Shown here: positions 24,295 to 35,997 of the stretch, piece by piece
How the letters are laid out: each line of letters opens with the position of its first letter
How positions within the stretch are numbered: the first letter of the stretch is position 1
From: Dimargaris cristalligena
Taxonomy: Eukaryota > Kickxellomycota > Dimargaritomycetes > Dimargaritales > Dimargaritaceae
Assembly (NCBI GenBank): GCA_027576995.1
Contig: JANBQC010000169.1
Coordinates: 1 to 48,335 of the forward strand
Direction: 5' to 3'
DNA length: 48,335 nt
The notes under the pieces: model-generated
Told to the model about the DNA's origin: nothing
The model's database searches: none
What the model saw: the letters and a program-made list of their open reading frames with translations, nothing else
Made by a program: the position numbers and the translations under genes

Positions 24295-26568
24295 GCTGGA
24301 TAATAGTTAGTCAATGGGGTAGAGAGAGAGAGAGAAGTGGCACTGGGGGACGGAGAAACAGAGTTGCAGGGGCAAGGAATAAAAGAGTAGCTCGAGGTTT
24401 TTATTAGAAGGCGAGGCAAGTGCCCATTTTTATAATGGATTACGAACTAATGGGCCTGGCTCACCGGGGAGGTATCAAGAGAGTCGGGGCCCCTCTATGG
24501 TTAGACATAGACCCACTGACATCCATTTACACTTAGGGGAAATGGCTGACTTGGCCCAAAATAATCTGTAATAGTCTGAGATGAAAGACCCAGGTAGGTT
24601 GGTGAAGGGGGTCCTCAATCTATTAGTCAGCCATCCGGTGGATTGACCGGCCTGAATTACTTGTATTACGTAAGTGAGGGAACTGTCTCACCGCGTACCA
24701 ACCGCCGTTTATCCTACTCTAAGAAACAGCCCCGCAAAGTAGAGCAAGTCTTACCTACTACATGGGGCTGGCATTATTGGGCAATATTCTCTCACTGGCT
24801 AAAAATCCAGTAAATACATTTAAGAGGAATATGATTAGAACTCCGACTCCCCGGTGCTGTTCGTAATTCCCGAATAAAAAATAGGCATGTAGTTGGGGAT
24901 TAATTAGGATGTTCCAAAACCCCGGATAATTTAAGTTATGGTCGGCCTAAAGAGCCGTACGTTTTCGCTGCAACTTGTACCAATGACCTGAAACGCCTCA
25001 TGATCCCACTTTATGTCAATTTGAATCGGCCCTTTATCTTTGGGTCGGCGTAGGGCCCTTATTCCACAATATACAGGAGGGGACACCCTCATTTGTCATC
25101 ATTACCGGTTTGATATAGTTTGCGAGCCTAAACGTACACTGTGGCTAGACTGAGTGACAACTGGGAAATAAGCCAGCGACTAGGAAAAACATTAATATAC
25201 AATAAGACTGATTGTGTTCAAGTAGGAAGTCTCCCAAACTGATCGGTGGCCCCAATATACCTGATGGGCCCGACGGTTGCATTCTAGAAACGAGCTGGAT
25301 ACCGAATAGTTACAAGTGAATTGGCAGTCATGGAAGGTGCTAACCCCGTATATTTCCTGTTATAATCCCCCAAATTGGGTGAAAGCCAATGGCATCACGA
25401 ACCTGATCTACGACATTAATGTGGGCGGCCGTCGCCAAAGTACACCACATTGGATTAATACCAAAATCTGAAGGGGAATGCTTGTTGTCATAGTATGCTT
25501 CGGTGGGGTATCGGCCAACCAAACTGTTCCTAGAGTATACATGATGCTAAACGGGTATGCCCTGTCATAAATAAGATGCATGTAAAAATGTACCTAACTG
25601 GATCATTTATTAATTGATAGATAGTTGGGTAAACTCGCTATATTTGAGCAGTAATATCAGTCTCGTTAATTGGATACTTCTGTAAATAGCATGATTGAGC
25701 CTTTCCAATCTATAATACAGGTCCATGTAACAGGAATATATATATGACACATGTAGTTGTAATAGTTATAGAAATGTAGAGGGACTTAATGAAAACCCAT
25801 CGGGGTGCTGCTCTTTACTAAATTTTATCCAATGCAAGGGGAAGATGTAAACTGCCCCCCTCACACAAGATGATCCAATAGGACCTAGTATAACTCCTCA
25901 CCTGGGATAGTTAAAGACCTACAATGCTACTATTTATTTTTACCTTTACAAATGAATACATATCACTATTTATAATTAATCTGTAGAATATAATGTGGCT
26001 CAGTGGTCAATTCGCCCTAGCAGGATCTAGGAGAACCTTACTATGCAAACCATTCATTTTAGGTCTTATTGTGCTATTACATATTTAATTTTCCAGCACG
26101 TTAGTTATTGGCCAATTTAATTAGTTTGCCCACGACATTATGGCTGACGGATAACATAGTGCAGCAACTTCATCCAGTCAACTAAATGAGATACTGGTGA
26201 TGGCTCGCAGGTTGCCTTGGAAAACACCCAGATATTCCTCCCACTTCGCCAAGTCATTTTGATATCAGATGGTACATTATTTGGTCCCATTTCTTTTTTT
26301 TTCTTTTTTTAGTGAAGGACTGGTTAGTGAAAATTTTACGGCATTCGAGAGTTGGAAGCAACGAACTCAGTTTGCCATTTCAAGCCAAGGGCTGGAAGCC
26401 GATAAACAGTACATACTATATTCCAAAGTCCAAACCGAAGTGACCTTTGTTTACTATCAAGTTTTGTAAGCCAGTTCCCTTTATTCGGATTAGGTGTATT
26501 CCTTCTTGTGCTGCGACACATTCTCATATCTTCTTGTTCGATTCGACCCTTTTCTTAAAACCCACAGC
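24295..26568. other. Spacer, no supported gene
   Basis: The first 100 bases upstream of the GST start contain a GA-rich run, a possible promoter element. The rest is AT-rich with only short frames (up to 66 codons). A T-rich stretch at about 26290-26310 and a pyrimidine-rich leader precede the helicase ATG at 26569. Confidence 0.5.
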
Positions 26569-28356
26569 ATGTCACTCGGCGTACCACTTTGGTTCTCGAG
26601 TCCGACCGTCGTCTCCCCGAGCCAGGAGCTTCCCCTCGGCAGCCCGGAGGTGCCCCTATCGGCCGAACTCACCGAGTGTTGCCAACGGGAGGGCATTGCC
26701 CATTTCTTCGCCGTCCAAGCCGCCGTCCTCCCCCTCCTCGTCCAGTCGGCCCGCTGCGTAGCCACCCGCCATCGCTTACCCGACCTGTGTGTCTCGGCGC
26801 CCACCGGGAGTGGTAAAACACTAGCCTACCTTTTGCCGATCATTGAGAAACTACGCAGTCGGCGCATTCGTCGCCTTAGGGCCCTCATCGTCTTGCCCAC
26901 CCGTGATCTCGCCCTACAGGTCAAGGCCGTGCTGGACCGGTTTACCCAGGGTACCGATTTGGTCAGTGCGGTGATTGCCGGTCAAGTGCCCTTGGCCCAA
27001 GAACAGGAATTGCTTACTGGCGGTTGTCCGACGGGGGCCGAGGACGACGACGACGACGACAACGATGGCAATGACAACAACGTCCCTAATCATAATAGCA
27101 ACGACAGCGCCTTCCCCGCCGCTTTAAAGGGCGGCCATAGTGCCGTGGACATTATGGTCTGCACTCCGGGGCGGTTGGTCGACCATCTCCGCTCAACGAA
27201 AAACTTTACCCTGCAACATTTGGAGTTTCTGGTCATTGATGAGGCGGATCGTTTGTTGAATCATAATTTCCAGGATTGGCTGCCCAAAGTGCTGGAGTCC
27301 GCCGATGCTGCTACAAGCATGTCTGATATGCCTACTACACCCACCACAGTTGACCGCTGGGGGCTACCCGTCCATGACGCCGTGACTCGCCCCTCAGGCG
27401 GGCTGAACTCCCATATTTTCAATCGTCCTACATCTCGGGTAAGTCTACCTCCAAGTATTGATGATCCCGTGTTTCTAAGCTAAAATATATAATCAACCAT
27501 ATTTATTTGCGGACCCTGATTTCATAATCCAAATCCTTACTTACCATCTTAATAATTTTACCATCACTACCACTCTTCCGCCTGGATCTTGTAGATGCAA
27601 AAACTTCTCTTTTCGGCTACTCTATCGGACAACCCGGCCATCCTAGCCGCTCTGAAGCTATATAGCCCCCAATACATCTGCATCCGCGACGATTCTTTAG
27701 CCACTGAAGACGGCAACTTGGCCAACCCCCGGCAAATTACGGTACCGCCGACCCTCAAGGAATACACGTTGGTCTCCGACAGCGACACCAAACCCCTGGC
27801 GCTGGTTTATCTCATGTATCACCTCCAATTGGGCACCACCCTCTGTTTTACCCGTTCGGTGGAAGCCGCCCATCGGTTGTTCCAAGTGTTGGACGCCTTT
27901 AACCGAATTTATACCGCCGAACGGCAAAAGCAGCAGCAACCCGACGGACCGGAATTCAAACCCTTCACCTTGGCCGAATATTCGTCCGATTTACACCCTA
28001 GTGAACGCGAACGTTTGCGCGATCAGTTCGCCCGCGGGGAAATCCAACTCCTGGTGTCGTCCGATATGATCGCGCGTGGGTTGGATATTGAACAGGTTGG
28101 GGCCGTGATTAATTATGATGTACCGCGGGGTATTCAGACGTACGTGCATCGTGTGGGGCGGACGGCCCGTGCCGGTCGGGAAGGGGCCGCTTACACCATT
28201 TTGGAATCCCAGGAAATCGGCAATTTCTTCTCCATGATGGACCGCGCTAAACATGCGGAGAAAATCATTAAGTTGGAAACCGAGCGGGGAATCAAGGGGG
28301 GCTACCAACACGCCTACAAACTGGCCCTGCGTCGCATGCGCACCATTTACAAATAA
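26569..28356 (+). CDS. DBP6: DEAD-box RNA helicase of the DDX51/Dbp6 type (two exons, 543 aa)
   Basis: Exons are 26569-27438 and 27595-28356; the 156-bp intron has a GTAAGT donor and TTGTAG acceptor in phase 0. Motif I is APTGSGKT (about residues 80-87), then PTRDLALQV, TPGRLVDHL, motif II VIDEADRLL (about 221-229), motif III FSATL, RGLDIEQVGAVINYDVP and motif VI HRVGRTARAG (about 474-483). The phrase LQKLLFSATL and the sequence around it match DDX51/Dbp6 better than other DEAD-box groups. By family knowledge it is nucleolar and needed for early 60S ribosomal subunit assembly. An Asp/Asn-rich low-complexity insert (about residues 164-182) sits between motifs Ia and Ib. The N-terminal acidic extension of yeast Dbp6 is short here. 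An upstream in-frame ATG at 26494 adds 25 hydrophobic residues and is less likely. Confidence 0.88.
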
Positions 28357-28747
28357 CGGCAGGGAGTGTGTGTTGACCCCCTCCGTATGTCCGGTGGAAT
28401 TGGGTGTATTGAATCGTCTGACGAGGTTGGTGGGCTACTGATGTCACAATGATGAATGATATTTATTTTTATATTGATGCTGATATCCGCCTCCCTCAAG
28501 TCCAGCTCAAGAATGAGGGGTAAATAAAATTAAATCAGAACTAATATAAAAGCCGATTATTAAGCCCTGCTAAACGGCAGAAAGAGGACGAGCGAACATA
28601 TATCTACAATTTAAAGGCGGGTTCAGGAAGATGGGATATGACTCAATTAACTGTCTCCGGTGAACTGTAGGTGGGCTTTCCTGGTATATTTCATATATTT
28701 ATATATACATATATATAAACAGGAAATGGCCGGTGTTAAGTAACAGT
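28357..28747. other. Convergent 3' region between DBP6 and SNT1
   Basis: About 390 bases between the ends of two convergent genes. It has AT-rich stretches and alternating TA/CATA near 28686-28720 that may serve polyadenylation of either transcript. No gene is seen. Confidence 0.55.
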
Positions 28748-31700
28748 TCAGTAGGGTGGCGGAGGGGGAGGATGTGGATAATAGGGACTGGGAAGTCCGG
28801 GTGAAGGGATGGCCAGTGATGAGGGTGGTGGCGGAAGTGACTGCTGTTGGGAATAGGTGGAGTGGGGAGGGGGATGTGGGTGTGAATGTGAATGTGAATG
28901 TGGATGCGGGGAAGGCCCAGTACGGTGTGGATTAGGGAGGTGTCGACCGTACATATCCTCAAAAATCCCAGTCGGTGGATGAGCCCCCACGTAGCGGTGA
29001 TGGTCATTGCTGGGAGGAGGTGGCCCATGGGAGAGGTGGCCATGGGGCCCTGCGATGGCCGAAGAGGGGGGTTCCTGGTAGAGTGGGTGTGAGCTGGGGG
29101 GCGGCGGATACGTAGGTGTCGCATTGCCAACTCCAATACCCACCCCACCTGAATAAGGATTAGATGTTTGATGATAGGCTCCTCCTCCTACCATCGTGGT
29201 CGTCGCCACAGTAGAGGGATATTCAGATACCGGGGGATGCGTCGAGTGGTGGGGCTGCATATTACCGTAGCCCATTAGCCCCGGGGACTGCGAAGAAGGG
29301 TAGCTTTCACGACGGCTGAGGTGAACGGGTGTCGGCGGGTGAGAGGAATACGGGGGAGGAGTAAAATGACCTATGGGGGGGTACGTCAGGTTGCTAGGGG
29401 CCGGACCACCACCACTACCACCAACTCCACTGTTATTGGCTGATGAAGATAAACAGTCAGGGCCATAACCGGAGGGTTGCGGGTGGGTGGATCCAGGCCG
29501 GGGTAGGGCCATGGACTCCGGTCCGGGGAAACCACCGCCACCTCGGGAAGTGTTGGTGTAGGGGTCGGTGGAAGATGGGTAAGCGGCGCCTGGAACCATC
29601 ATAGGTGGATTGGGCCCCGGTGTTCGACGGCCCGAATCGCTGAAATAGCCGATTTCCGGGTAGGTGGGTTGAGACGTCGGAGGTGGCCGAAATGCCGATG
29701 TAGGGGGAACGGAGGGTGAACTTCCGGTACGTCGGTACGGATCACCGCTACCACTACCATGGCTACTTGGGGGTATGAAGGATAAGGCAAGGTGCCGGTC
29801 AAGCGGAGGGTGGGTCAACGGGGGCATCCCTAAACTACCCGGGTTACCGCTCACATCGGCCAGGTTGGGGAGGGTAGGGGTGGGCGTAAAGGCCGACCGG
29901 CTCGCTCCCATAGATAGGCTATAGTGGGGGGAAGTGGTGGGGGGGGCGGTGGACGGCATCACAGTTGGCAGCATATCCGCCTGGGTCATGACAACATCAT
30001 CCGGAATCTTCATAGGCTCCGGACTAGGGAGCATAAGGGCTTGTTCGGCAGGTACCGGGGTAGAAGAGATATAGGGAGAAGCCACTTCGGCAGAGGTATT
30101 TTCCGGTGCAGGTTCTGGTGCCGGTTCAACTGACGTGGAAAACCAGTCCATGATAGCCCCGTGTTGCCAGTCCATTGAGCTGTCATTGTCCGAGGTGGTA
30201 TTTAACAGGGCGTCGATTTTGGTAATTTTCGGGGCAGCAACGGGGGTTGGCTCTGAAATAGGTGGAGGCGACGGGGGTCGCGCTTCAGGAGCGGTAGGGG
30301 TATGTAGGGTGGCCGATAGCACCGGGGCATAGTAAGTCGGAGGGGCGGCCGCCGATGGGGACAACCCAGGAAGCGAGGAGGGCGTGGTCTGGAGTGTAAT
30401 TTTAGGTGGGGTTGCAGGTGGTGCCGGTACAGTTCCCTTGCGTGGTGATGAAGGTTCGCGGCTCATTGAAGTCGATGAGCCCCCAACCGCAATAGCCTTG
30501 GCCGCGGCCTTGTTTTCCAACATTTTCCAGCGTGGGTGAGTCTTGTTGTAGGCCCGTTTCTTAGGTACGAGGGCCACCGTCTCACCAGCAGTACTCGACG
30601 GGGGAACAGTTGAAGCAGGGGAGGTAGGGGCAGTTGATCCACTAATAACACTACTACCGGGACCAACCACGCCAATACTACCACCATCGACATTGCTACT
30701 ACCACTCATGGGAGGAGGAGGGGGGTCATTGGTTAGCGGGTCGCGCCGCTGGGACTCCTCCACTACCTTGTCGAGCTTCAACCGCTCCTGATTATTCTGA
30801 AAATAATTCCGCACTTGGACCGCTGTTTTGGTTTTTAGGGAAGTGGCAATCTGTTCCCAGTTCTTGCCTATTTGCGCTAAATAGGTTAGGAATGCCGATT
30901 TTTCGGAAACTGACCAGTACGAGGAGTAGTGTGGTTTACGGACCGGGGCGAATGTGGCGGAATTGGTGTCATCAGCTGGGCTCGGGGCTACGTCCGCTGG
31001 GCCAGCCGCTACTGGTGTGGTGGGGGCTGCTATGGTAGCCATTGGCGGTGGTGAAAGTGGTGCGGGGAGTTTTATTTGAATGGGTGAGGATAAGGCTGTG
31101 GGGCTAGTCTCTGCTTGGGGCTTAGGGGAGACGACTGCATCAGAAGGGATATTCATAGAAGTCGACGCCTCCTCAGCTGGAGTCTCGAGTGACGCTGGCT
31201 GGGTTATTTCCCCCGCTGGACTCATCTCTTCGTCCTTCGGCATATCCAGGTCCGGAACTAAAAGCACCGGCGAGGCAAAAGACCCCTCTCCTTCGTCCAC
31301 GTTACTAGCACGGCGACCATGGCGTGGACTGACGGGGTTGGGATCGACACTCTGGGGCAGGGTAGCCGCCCGCGTTTGGGCTGCCACCAAAACCTCGTCG
31401 CTAAACCAGTCGGGGGGATTTTGGAATGCATCGGCGCCGTATTTCCGACGGTAATTGTGGTAGAAGTTGCGGCACTGGTCTTCCGTTTTGGTGCGAACCA
31501 TTTGGGAGACTGCCTCAAAGTCGCGGCCGTGTTGACGGTAGCCTTCCACCGCCAAGACCCGATCCATGTCGGACCAGCGGGCGATAGTTGTAGTGGTGGT
31601 GGTCGAATTAGTAGTCGGGCTGGCATGCGCTAGAGAGGGGCTTGATAGGGGAGTGTCTTCGGCCATTGCCGTTGGTACGGTTACCGGGGCAGTTGGGGAT

Positions 31701-33526
31701 GACGCCACTACCATCGGCACTGCAATCTCCACGGAGGGAGGACGTGGCGCCGGTGGTGGCGGAGGCGATACTGGTGGTGGAACGGAAGGTTCTATTTGTG
31801 GCTCGAGCTGTTCAGGAACCTTGGGGGAGACTAGCGGAAGGGATTCCGCGACCGGGGGTAGAGTTGGAGTAGGTAGTTCCGAGATTGCCAAAAGAGCCCC
31901 CGGACTCTTAGATGCGCGTCGTAACACCGCAGACACAGACACAGAATCGGGCTGCGATGTCCGGGATGAAGAGCGCCGGCGTATTGCCACCGGGGCCAAT
32001 AATTCAGGCAGCGCTGGAGTGGGGGTGGGAGGTACTGGAGGATCCGATGGGGCTGATGGGGCTGATGGGGCCGATGCGGAGGGTATTTGGGAAGACGACG
32101 CCTTGCGCCGACGGCCGCGGCCCCGATTTTTGAGGGGACATACGCCCGACCGCGCGTGGGAGGTACGGCATTCGGGACAGGGTGAAGTGAGGCCGGCGGA
32201 AGGGGGGCGACTCGGGGGCGGCGAACCCAACCCGAAATGGTCTTCCGCTAAATTAACCGGAACTTCGTCATTCAGAGAAGCCCGGGACCGGGTTCGCCGG
32301 GTTGGCTGTCGGCTATTGTCGACCCCCAGTGTGGGTGCCGCGGGTGGCGGTGGTTTAGGTGGGGCTTTAAGAGTTGGGAGAAGCGCTACTGAATGGGGTT
32401 CATAGCTGCCTAATAGAGTGTCGAGTTCATGGAAGTCGAGGGGGCCCAAGTGTTTAATGCCTAAATCCCGCAGTTTTTTGCCGCGGCCTGACATGTAGCC
32501 GGTAAGGAAAGCGGCCTGGCTCAAGCCCAGCCCCAATCGCCGGGCCATGCGCAACTCGCTCCGGCCTTGGGAGGTTAGGAGGAACTTGAAATGGAAGTGC
32601 TTCTTCATGCGGTAGTAGAATAGCACACACTGGGTGATGGTCTTGCCGTCTACAAACGATGAGATTTTTCCGAATCGCTTGGGGTAGGTTAGGTATTTGC
32701 GGATAAATACATCGCTCTGGGATTTAGACCAAATGCCGGCGCTCGTTTCCGGCATTGGTTTGCCAATATCGTAGTATTCGCGCGGGTTGGCCACGTAGCC
32801 GTTGGTATTATGAAAAAGAAATCGTTCCCGTTCGGCTGGGTCAAGGATCATGTTGGGGATAACGGCGGCGGTGCGGGACGACCGCACATCGGGGTTATGC
32901 ATTTCTTCATGCTCGAGGGACTGGATGATTTCCATCAATTCGGCTTCACTCCGAACGGCATCACTACTGAATACCGCCCCGCTGCCCGAAGTGTTGCGCC
33001 GTTTCTGGCGCGTCACGGTGGTGGTAGTACCTAATTGCAGATGCCCCGTCGTAGTTGACGAAGGGTTCCGATCATCCGCCCCCACACTCGTTTGGCGCGA
33101 TGATGGGCCGGTACTTTCGGGAGTGGCGGAGACAAGCCGACCGGACTGTTGTAGAGAGCGCTGCCACGAATGATACAGGTGCCTAAACTGCCGCTTGAGC
33201 TGGATTTCCTTGGCATGCACAGCGGCGCGTTGGGCCGCTAAATGGGTGGCCATGAGCGGGCCCCAGCGCTGGTGGGCCCTTTTATTTTGCTCGTAAAACG
33301 GGTAGGCCTCGATAGTCTGGGGGCCCGGTTGGAAGTGGGGGTCTACGGCTAGAATATCGGAATAGTCGAGGTGGTCGAAGGGGGCGGCGCGACGCCAGTT
33401 TTCGGCGTAAAGGGCTTCCCAGTCGGGGTCGGGGTTGGGGCTGCTGGAGTTCAGTCGTTGGACGGCGAGGGCCTTGGCCAATTGGTGGACACGGTCCCCG
33501 GAGCGTGGCGGGGTGTCAACATCCAT
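28748..33526 (-). CDS. SNT1: Snt1/NCoR-like SANT-domain co-repressor (1592 aa, single exon)
   Basis: Three SANT/Myb domains can be read. SANT1 (about residues 262-312) contains IWSKSQSDVFIRKYLTYPKR and FYYRMKKHFHFK, preceded by an NCoR/Snt1-type segment ending in IPNMILD and ERERFLFHNTNGYV. SANT2 (about 645-695) contains RWSDMDRVLAVEGYRQHGRD and QCRNFYHNYRRKY. SANT3 (about 866-920) contains YWSVSEKSAFLTYLAQIGKN and QVRNYFQNNQERL. By family knowledge such proteins scaffold histone deacetylase complexes (Set3 complex in yeast, NCoR/SMRT in animals) in the nucleus. Linkers are Pro/Ser/Thr-rich and the last 300 residues are extremely Pro/Tyr/His-rich, with HSHSHSHPHP near the end, so they are probably disordered. 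The start MDVDTPP at 33526 is the first ATG. ADE13 diverges 819 bp away. Yeast Snt1 has fewer SANT domains, so the third is notable. Confidence 0.85.
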   Translation of the reverse strand: MDVDTPPRSGDRVHQLAKALAVQRLNSSSPNPDPDWEALYAENWRRAAPFDHLDYSDILAVDPHFQPGPQTIEAYPFYEQNKRAHQRWGPLMATHLAAQRAAVHAKEIQLKRQFRHLYHSWQRSLQQSGRLVSATPESTGPSSRQTSVGADDRNPSSTTTGHLQLGTTTTVTRQKRRNTSGSGAVFSSDAVRSEAELMEIIQSLEHEEMHNPDVRSSRTAAVIPNMILDPAERERFLFHNTNGYVANPREYYDIGKPMPETSAGIWSKSQSDVFIRKYLTYPKRFGKISSFVDGKTITQCVLFYYRMKKHFHFKFLLTSQGRSELRMARRLGLGLSQAAFLTGYMSGRGKKLRDLGIKHLGPLDFHELDTLLGSYEPHSVALLPTLKAPPKPPPPAAPTLGVDNSRQPTRRTRSRASLNDEVPVNLAEDHFGLGSPPPSRPPSAGLTSPCPECRTSHARSGVCPLKNRGRGRRRKASSSQIPSASAPSAPSAPSDPPVPPTPTPALPELLAPVAIRRRSSSRTSQPDSVSVSAVLRRASKSPGALLAISELPTPTLPPVAESLPLVSPKVPEQLEPQIEPSVPPPVSPPPPPAPRPPSVEIAVPMVVASSPTAPVTVPTAMAEDTPLSSPSLAHASPTTNSTTTTTTIARWSDMDRVLAVEGYRQHGRDFEAVSQMVRTKTEDQCRNFYHNYRRKYGADAFQNPPDWFSDEVLVAAQTRAATLPQSVDPNPVSPRHGRRASNVDEGEGSFASPVLLVPDLDMPKDEEMSPAGEITQPASLETPAEEASTSMNIPSDAVVSPKPQAETSPTALSSPIQIKLPAPLSPPPMATIAAPTTPVAAGPADVAPSPADDTNSATFAPVRKPHYSSYWSVSEKSAFLTYLAQIGKNWEQIATSLKTKTAVQVRNYFQNNQERLKLDKVVEESQRRDPLTNDPPPPPMSGSSNVDGGSIGVVGPGSSVISGSTAPTSPASTVPPSSTAGETVALVPKKRAYNKTHPRWKMLENKAAAKAIAVGGSSTSMSREPSSPRKGTVPAPPATPPKITLQTTPSSLPGLSPSAAAPPTYYAPVLSATLHTPTAPEARPPSPPPISEPTPVAAPKITKIDALLNTTSDNDSSMDWQHGAIMDWFSTSVEPAPEPAPENTSAEVASPYISSTPVPAEQALMLPSPEPMKIPDDVVMTQADMLPTVMPSTAPPTTSPHYSLSMGASRSAFTPTPTLPNLADVSGNPGSLGMPPLTHPPLDRHLALSFIPPSSHGSGSGDPYRRTGSSPSVPPTSAFRPPPTSQPTYPEIGYFSDSGRRTPGPNPPMMVPGAAYPSSTDPYTNTSRGGGGFPGPESMALPRPGSTHPQPSGYGPDCLSSSANNSGVGGSGGGPAPSNLTYPPIGHFTPPPYSSHPPTPVHLSRRESYPSSQSPGLMGYGNMQPHHSTHPPVSEYPSTVATTTMVGGGAYHQTSNPYSGGVGIGVGNATPTYPPPPSSHPLYQEPPSSAIAGPHGHLSHGPPPPSNDHHRYVGAHPPTGIFEDMYGRHLPNPHRTGPSPHPHSHSHSHPHPPPHSTYSQQQSLPPPPSSLAIPSPGLPSPYYPHPPPPPPY

Positions 33527-34345
33527 ACGCGTAACTTCGGTGGTGCAGGATGGGTGGGGTTACTGGGGATTTTAAAATGAATAGTGTAGGGAAATAGAGG
33601 TATGGTAGATGGAAAGGCGGCCAAAGAACAAAGTATATATTTAGGTGTGGGAATTAAGAATGAGAGAGATGCAGCAATAAAGTCCAAAGAATTCAAGGTG
33701 AAGATACTTTTTGCAGGACGCTGTTCCCGAATGCGCGTTGCAGAGGAATTGCGGATAGCCAAAACGAGAGACATGGCGAATAGCTAAGGGCCAGAGGCTT
33801 TTAGATAGCGTGCATGGAGTCTGTATGCGGCCATTTCGGGAATTTGGAAGAGGCCTCATATTAATGGACTAACGTGATCCTATTTTAGTCTTGGGCAATT
33901 AAAAAAAACAATCCCATTTTTCCCCACGCATTGAGGGTTGGTTAATGCTGGGGAGAGTGGTTGATTATGGCTATAGTTATGCACCAATACATCTTTCTCT
34001 CCATATATATCCGCATTTACCGTCTCGGCTTAAGCATACCGTATATATACACGAAAGGCATTTAATTGGTTCAGCAGAGAATTTTACTGACTGGAGTTGG
34101 GGTAGTAATACAGTAAGAAAAGAAAGGGTAGCCTACTCCTTTTTTTAACCCTGGCTACTACTAGAACCCTCCGCACACGGGTGAAACCCTACGTTTAGCA
34201 CAGGCGACTACTACTACTCTAAAGTCTTTGCTGGCTCCTCTCTGTCTTCTTGTTCCAGTGTCACTTATTCCTTTATTCTTTCCTTCCCGACTGCCTCGAT
34301 TACCCGTCACCTCAACCCGAACTCTATCCCCTCGTCTTATCCACC
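33527..34345. promoter_or_regulatory. Divergent intergenic region SNT1/ADE13
   Basis: An 819-bp region between two divergently transcribed genes must hold both promoters. The 90 bases before the ADE13 ATG are C/T-rich, as is usual for leaders of strongly expressed fungal genes. A run of seven A follows 33900 and T-rich tracts occur near 34139. No individual factor site is claimed. Confidence 0.6.
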
Positions 34346-35997
34346 ATGAGCGCCAATGCCAAATACCAGAGCCCCCTCACGTCGCGTTATGCGTCCGAGG
34401 AAATGTCCTTCAATTTCTCCAACGACAAGCGCTTCTCGACCTGGCGCAAGTTGTGGCTCAACCTGGCCACTGCTGAACAACAGCTCGGACTGACCGACAT
34501 CACCGACGACATGCTCGAGGAAATGCGGCAGAATCTGGTAAGTAGACTGCCCCCCTCCCGCCAATTTCCGGGTCTCTCTCTCTCTGTCTATTACGCCCCG
34601 GTTATTCCCGTTAATGACGTTAATCCGCAGCCATTCGCCCCTTTTTGGTTGATGTGACCTTCCTTTGCTTAGCACTATTCCTTCTTTAACTAAACTAATT
34701 CATTGATCCTCCCATCACACCCCAACTTTCTTTCACCCATCAGACCAACATCGATTACGATCTGGTGGCCGAAGAAGAGCGTCGCCGCCGGCACGACGTC
34801 ATGGCCCATGTCCACGCCTTCGGTGTGGTTTGCCCCAAGGCCGCCCCCATCATCCACCTGGGTGCCACGTCCTGCTTCGTGACGGATAACGCCGATCTCA
34901 TCATTCTCCGCGACGGCTTAGATATTCTCATCAGCAAATTGGTGCGGGCCATCGACTCCCTCACCAACTTCGCCGTGGCCCACAAGGACTTGCCTACCCT
35001 GGGCTTCACCCATTTCCAGCCCGCCCAGCTCACCACCGTCGGCAAGCGCGCCACCCTCTGGATCCAGGAACTGCTCTGGGACCTGCGCAATTTGGAGCGT
35101 GTTCGCAACGATCTCCTGTTTCGCGGTGCCAAGGGTACCACCGGCACCCAGGCTTCCTTCATGGCCCTGTTCGACAACCAGGTGGACAAGGTCGAAGCGT
35201 TGGACCAGCTGGTGACCAAACTCTCCGGTTTTGCCAAGCCCTACGCCGTGACCGGCCAAACCTACCTCCGCAAGGTCGATGCCGATATCCTCAACGCCAT
35301 GGCGTCGTTCGGTTCGACCGCCCACAAGATCGCCACCGACATTCGTTTGTTGGCCAACCTCAAGGAAATCGAAGAGCCTTTCGAAAAGAACCAAATCGGC
35401 AGTTCAGCCATGGCCTACAAGCGTAACCCCATGCGCTGCGAGCGCATCTGCTCCCTGGCCCGCCACATCATGGCCCTAGCCAGCGACGCCCTCAACACCA
35501 ACAGCGTGCAGTGGTTGGAACGTACCCTCGACGACAGTGCCAATCGCCGTATTTCCCTCCCCGAGGCCTTTTTGACCACCGACATTGTCCTGTCCGTGCT
35601 CCAGAACGTCTCCGACGGCCTGGTGGTCTATCCCAAGGTGATTGAACGCCGGATCCAGCAAGAACTGCCCTTCATGGCCACCGAAAATATCATCATGGCC
35701 ATGGTGAAGAAGGGTGGGGATCGTCAGGTCTGCCACGAACACATCCGTGTCTTGAGTCACCAGAGTGGTTACCACGTCAAGGTCGAAGGCGGGGAAAATG
35801 ACCTCATCTCCCGTATTCGTGAGGAACCCTACTTTGCCCCCATCATCGAGGACCTGCCCGCTCTGCTCAACCCCTCCACGTTCATCGGGGCCGCCCCCAC
35901 CCAGGTGGTGCGCTTCATCGAAAACGAAGTCCAGCCCGCCCTGGCGCCCTATACGGAGGCCATCAGCCAGAAGCAGGCCGTCCAGCTTCAGGTGTAA
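34346..35997 (+). CDS. ADE13: Adenylosuccinate lyase (two exons, 481 aa)
   Basis: Exons are 34346-34537 and 34744-35997, with a GTAAGT donor and CATCAG acceptor in phase 0. The enzyme cleaves SAICAR to AICAR and adenylosuccinate to AMP, releasing fumarate, in purine synthesis. Exon 1 gives [14 protein letters not shown] and [20 protein letters not shown]. Exon 2 carries [14 protein letters not shown] (about 104-117), [14 protein letters not shown] with the catalytic-type His (about 152), and the fumarase/aspartase superfamily signature [10 protein letters not shown] (about 283-292, usually GSSxMPYKxNP). The second Ser of the signature is the catalytic serine position. Length matches yeast Ade13 (482 aa). 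Codon use is strongly biased to C-ending codons compared with neighbours, suggesting high expression. Confidence 0.96.

Noticed and set aside
31566..32405. A 279-codon plus-strand frame inside SNT1
   Set aside because: Gly/Ala/Val/Arg-rich composition is the antisense shadow of the Pro/Ser/Thr-rich SNT1 frame.
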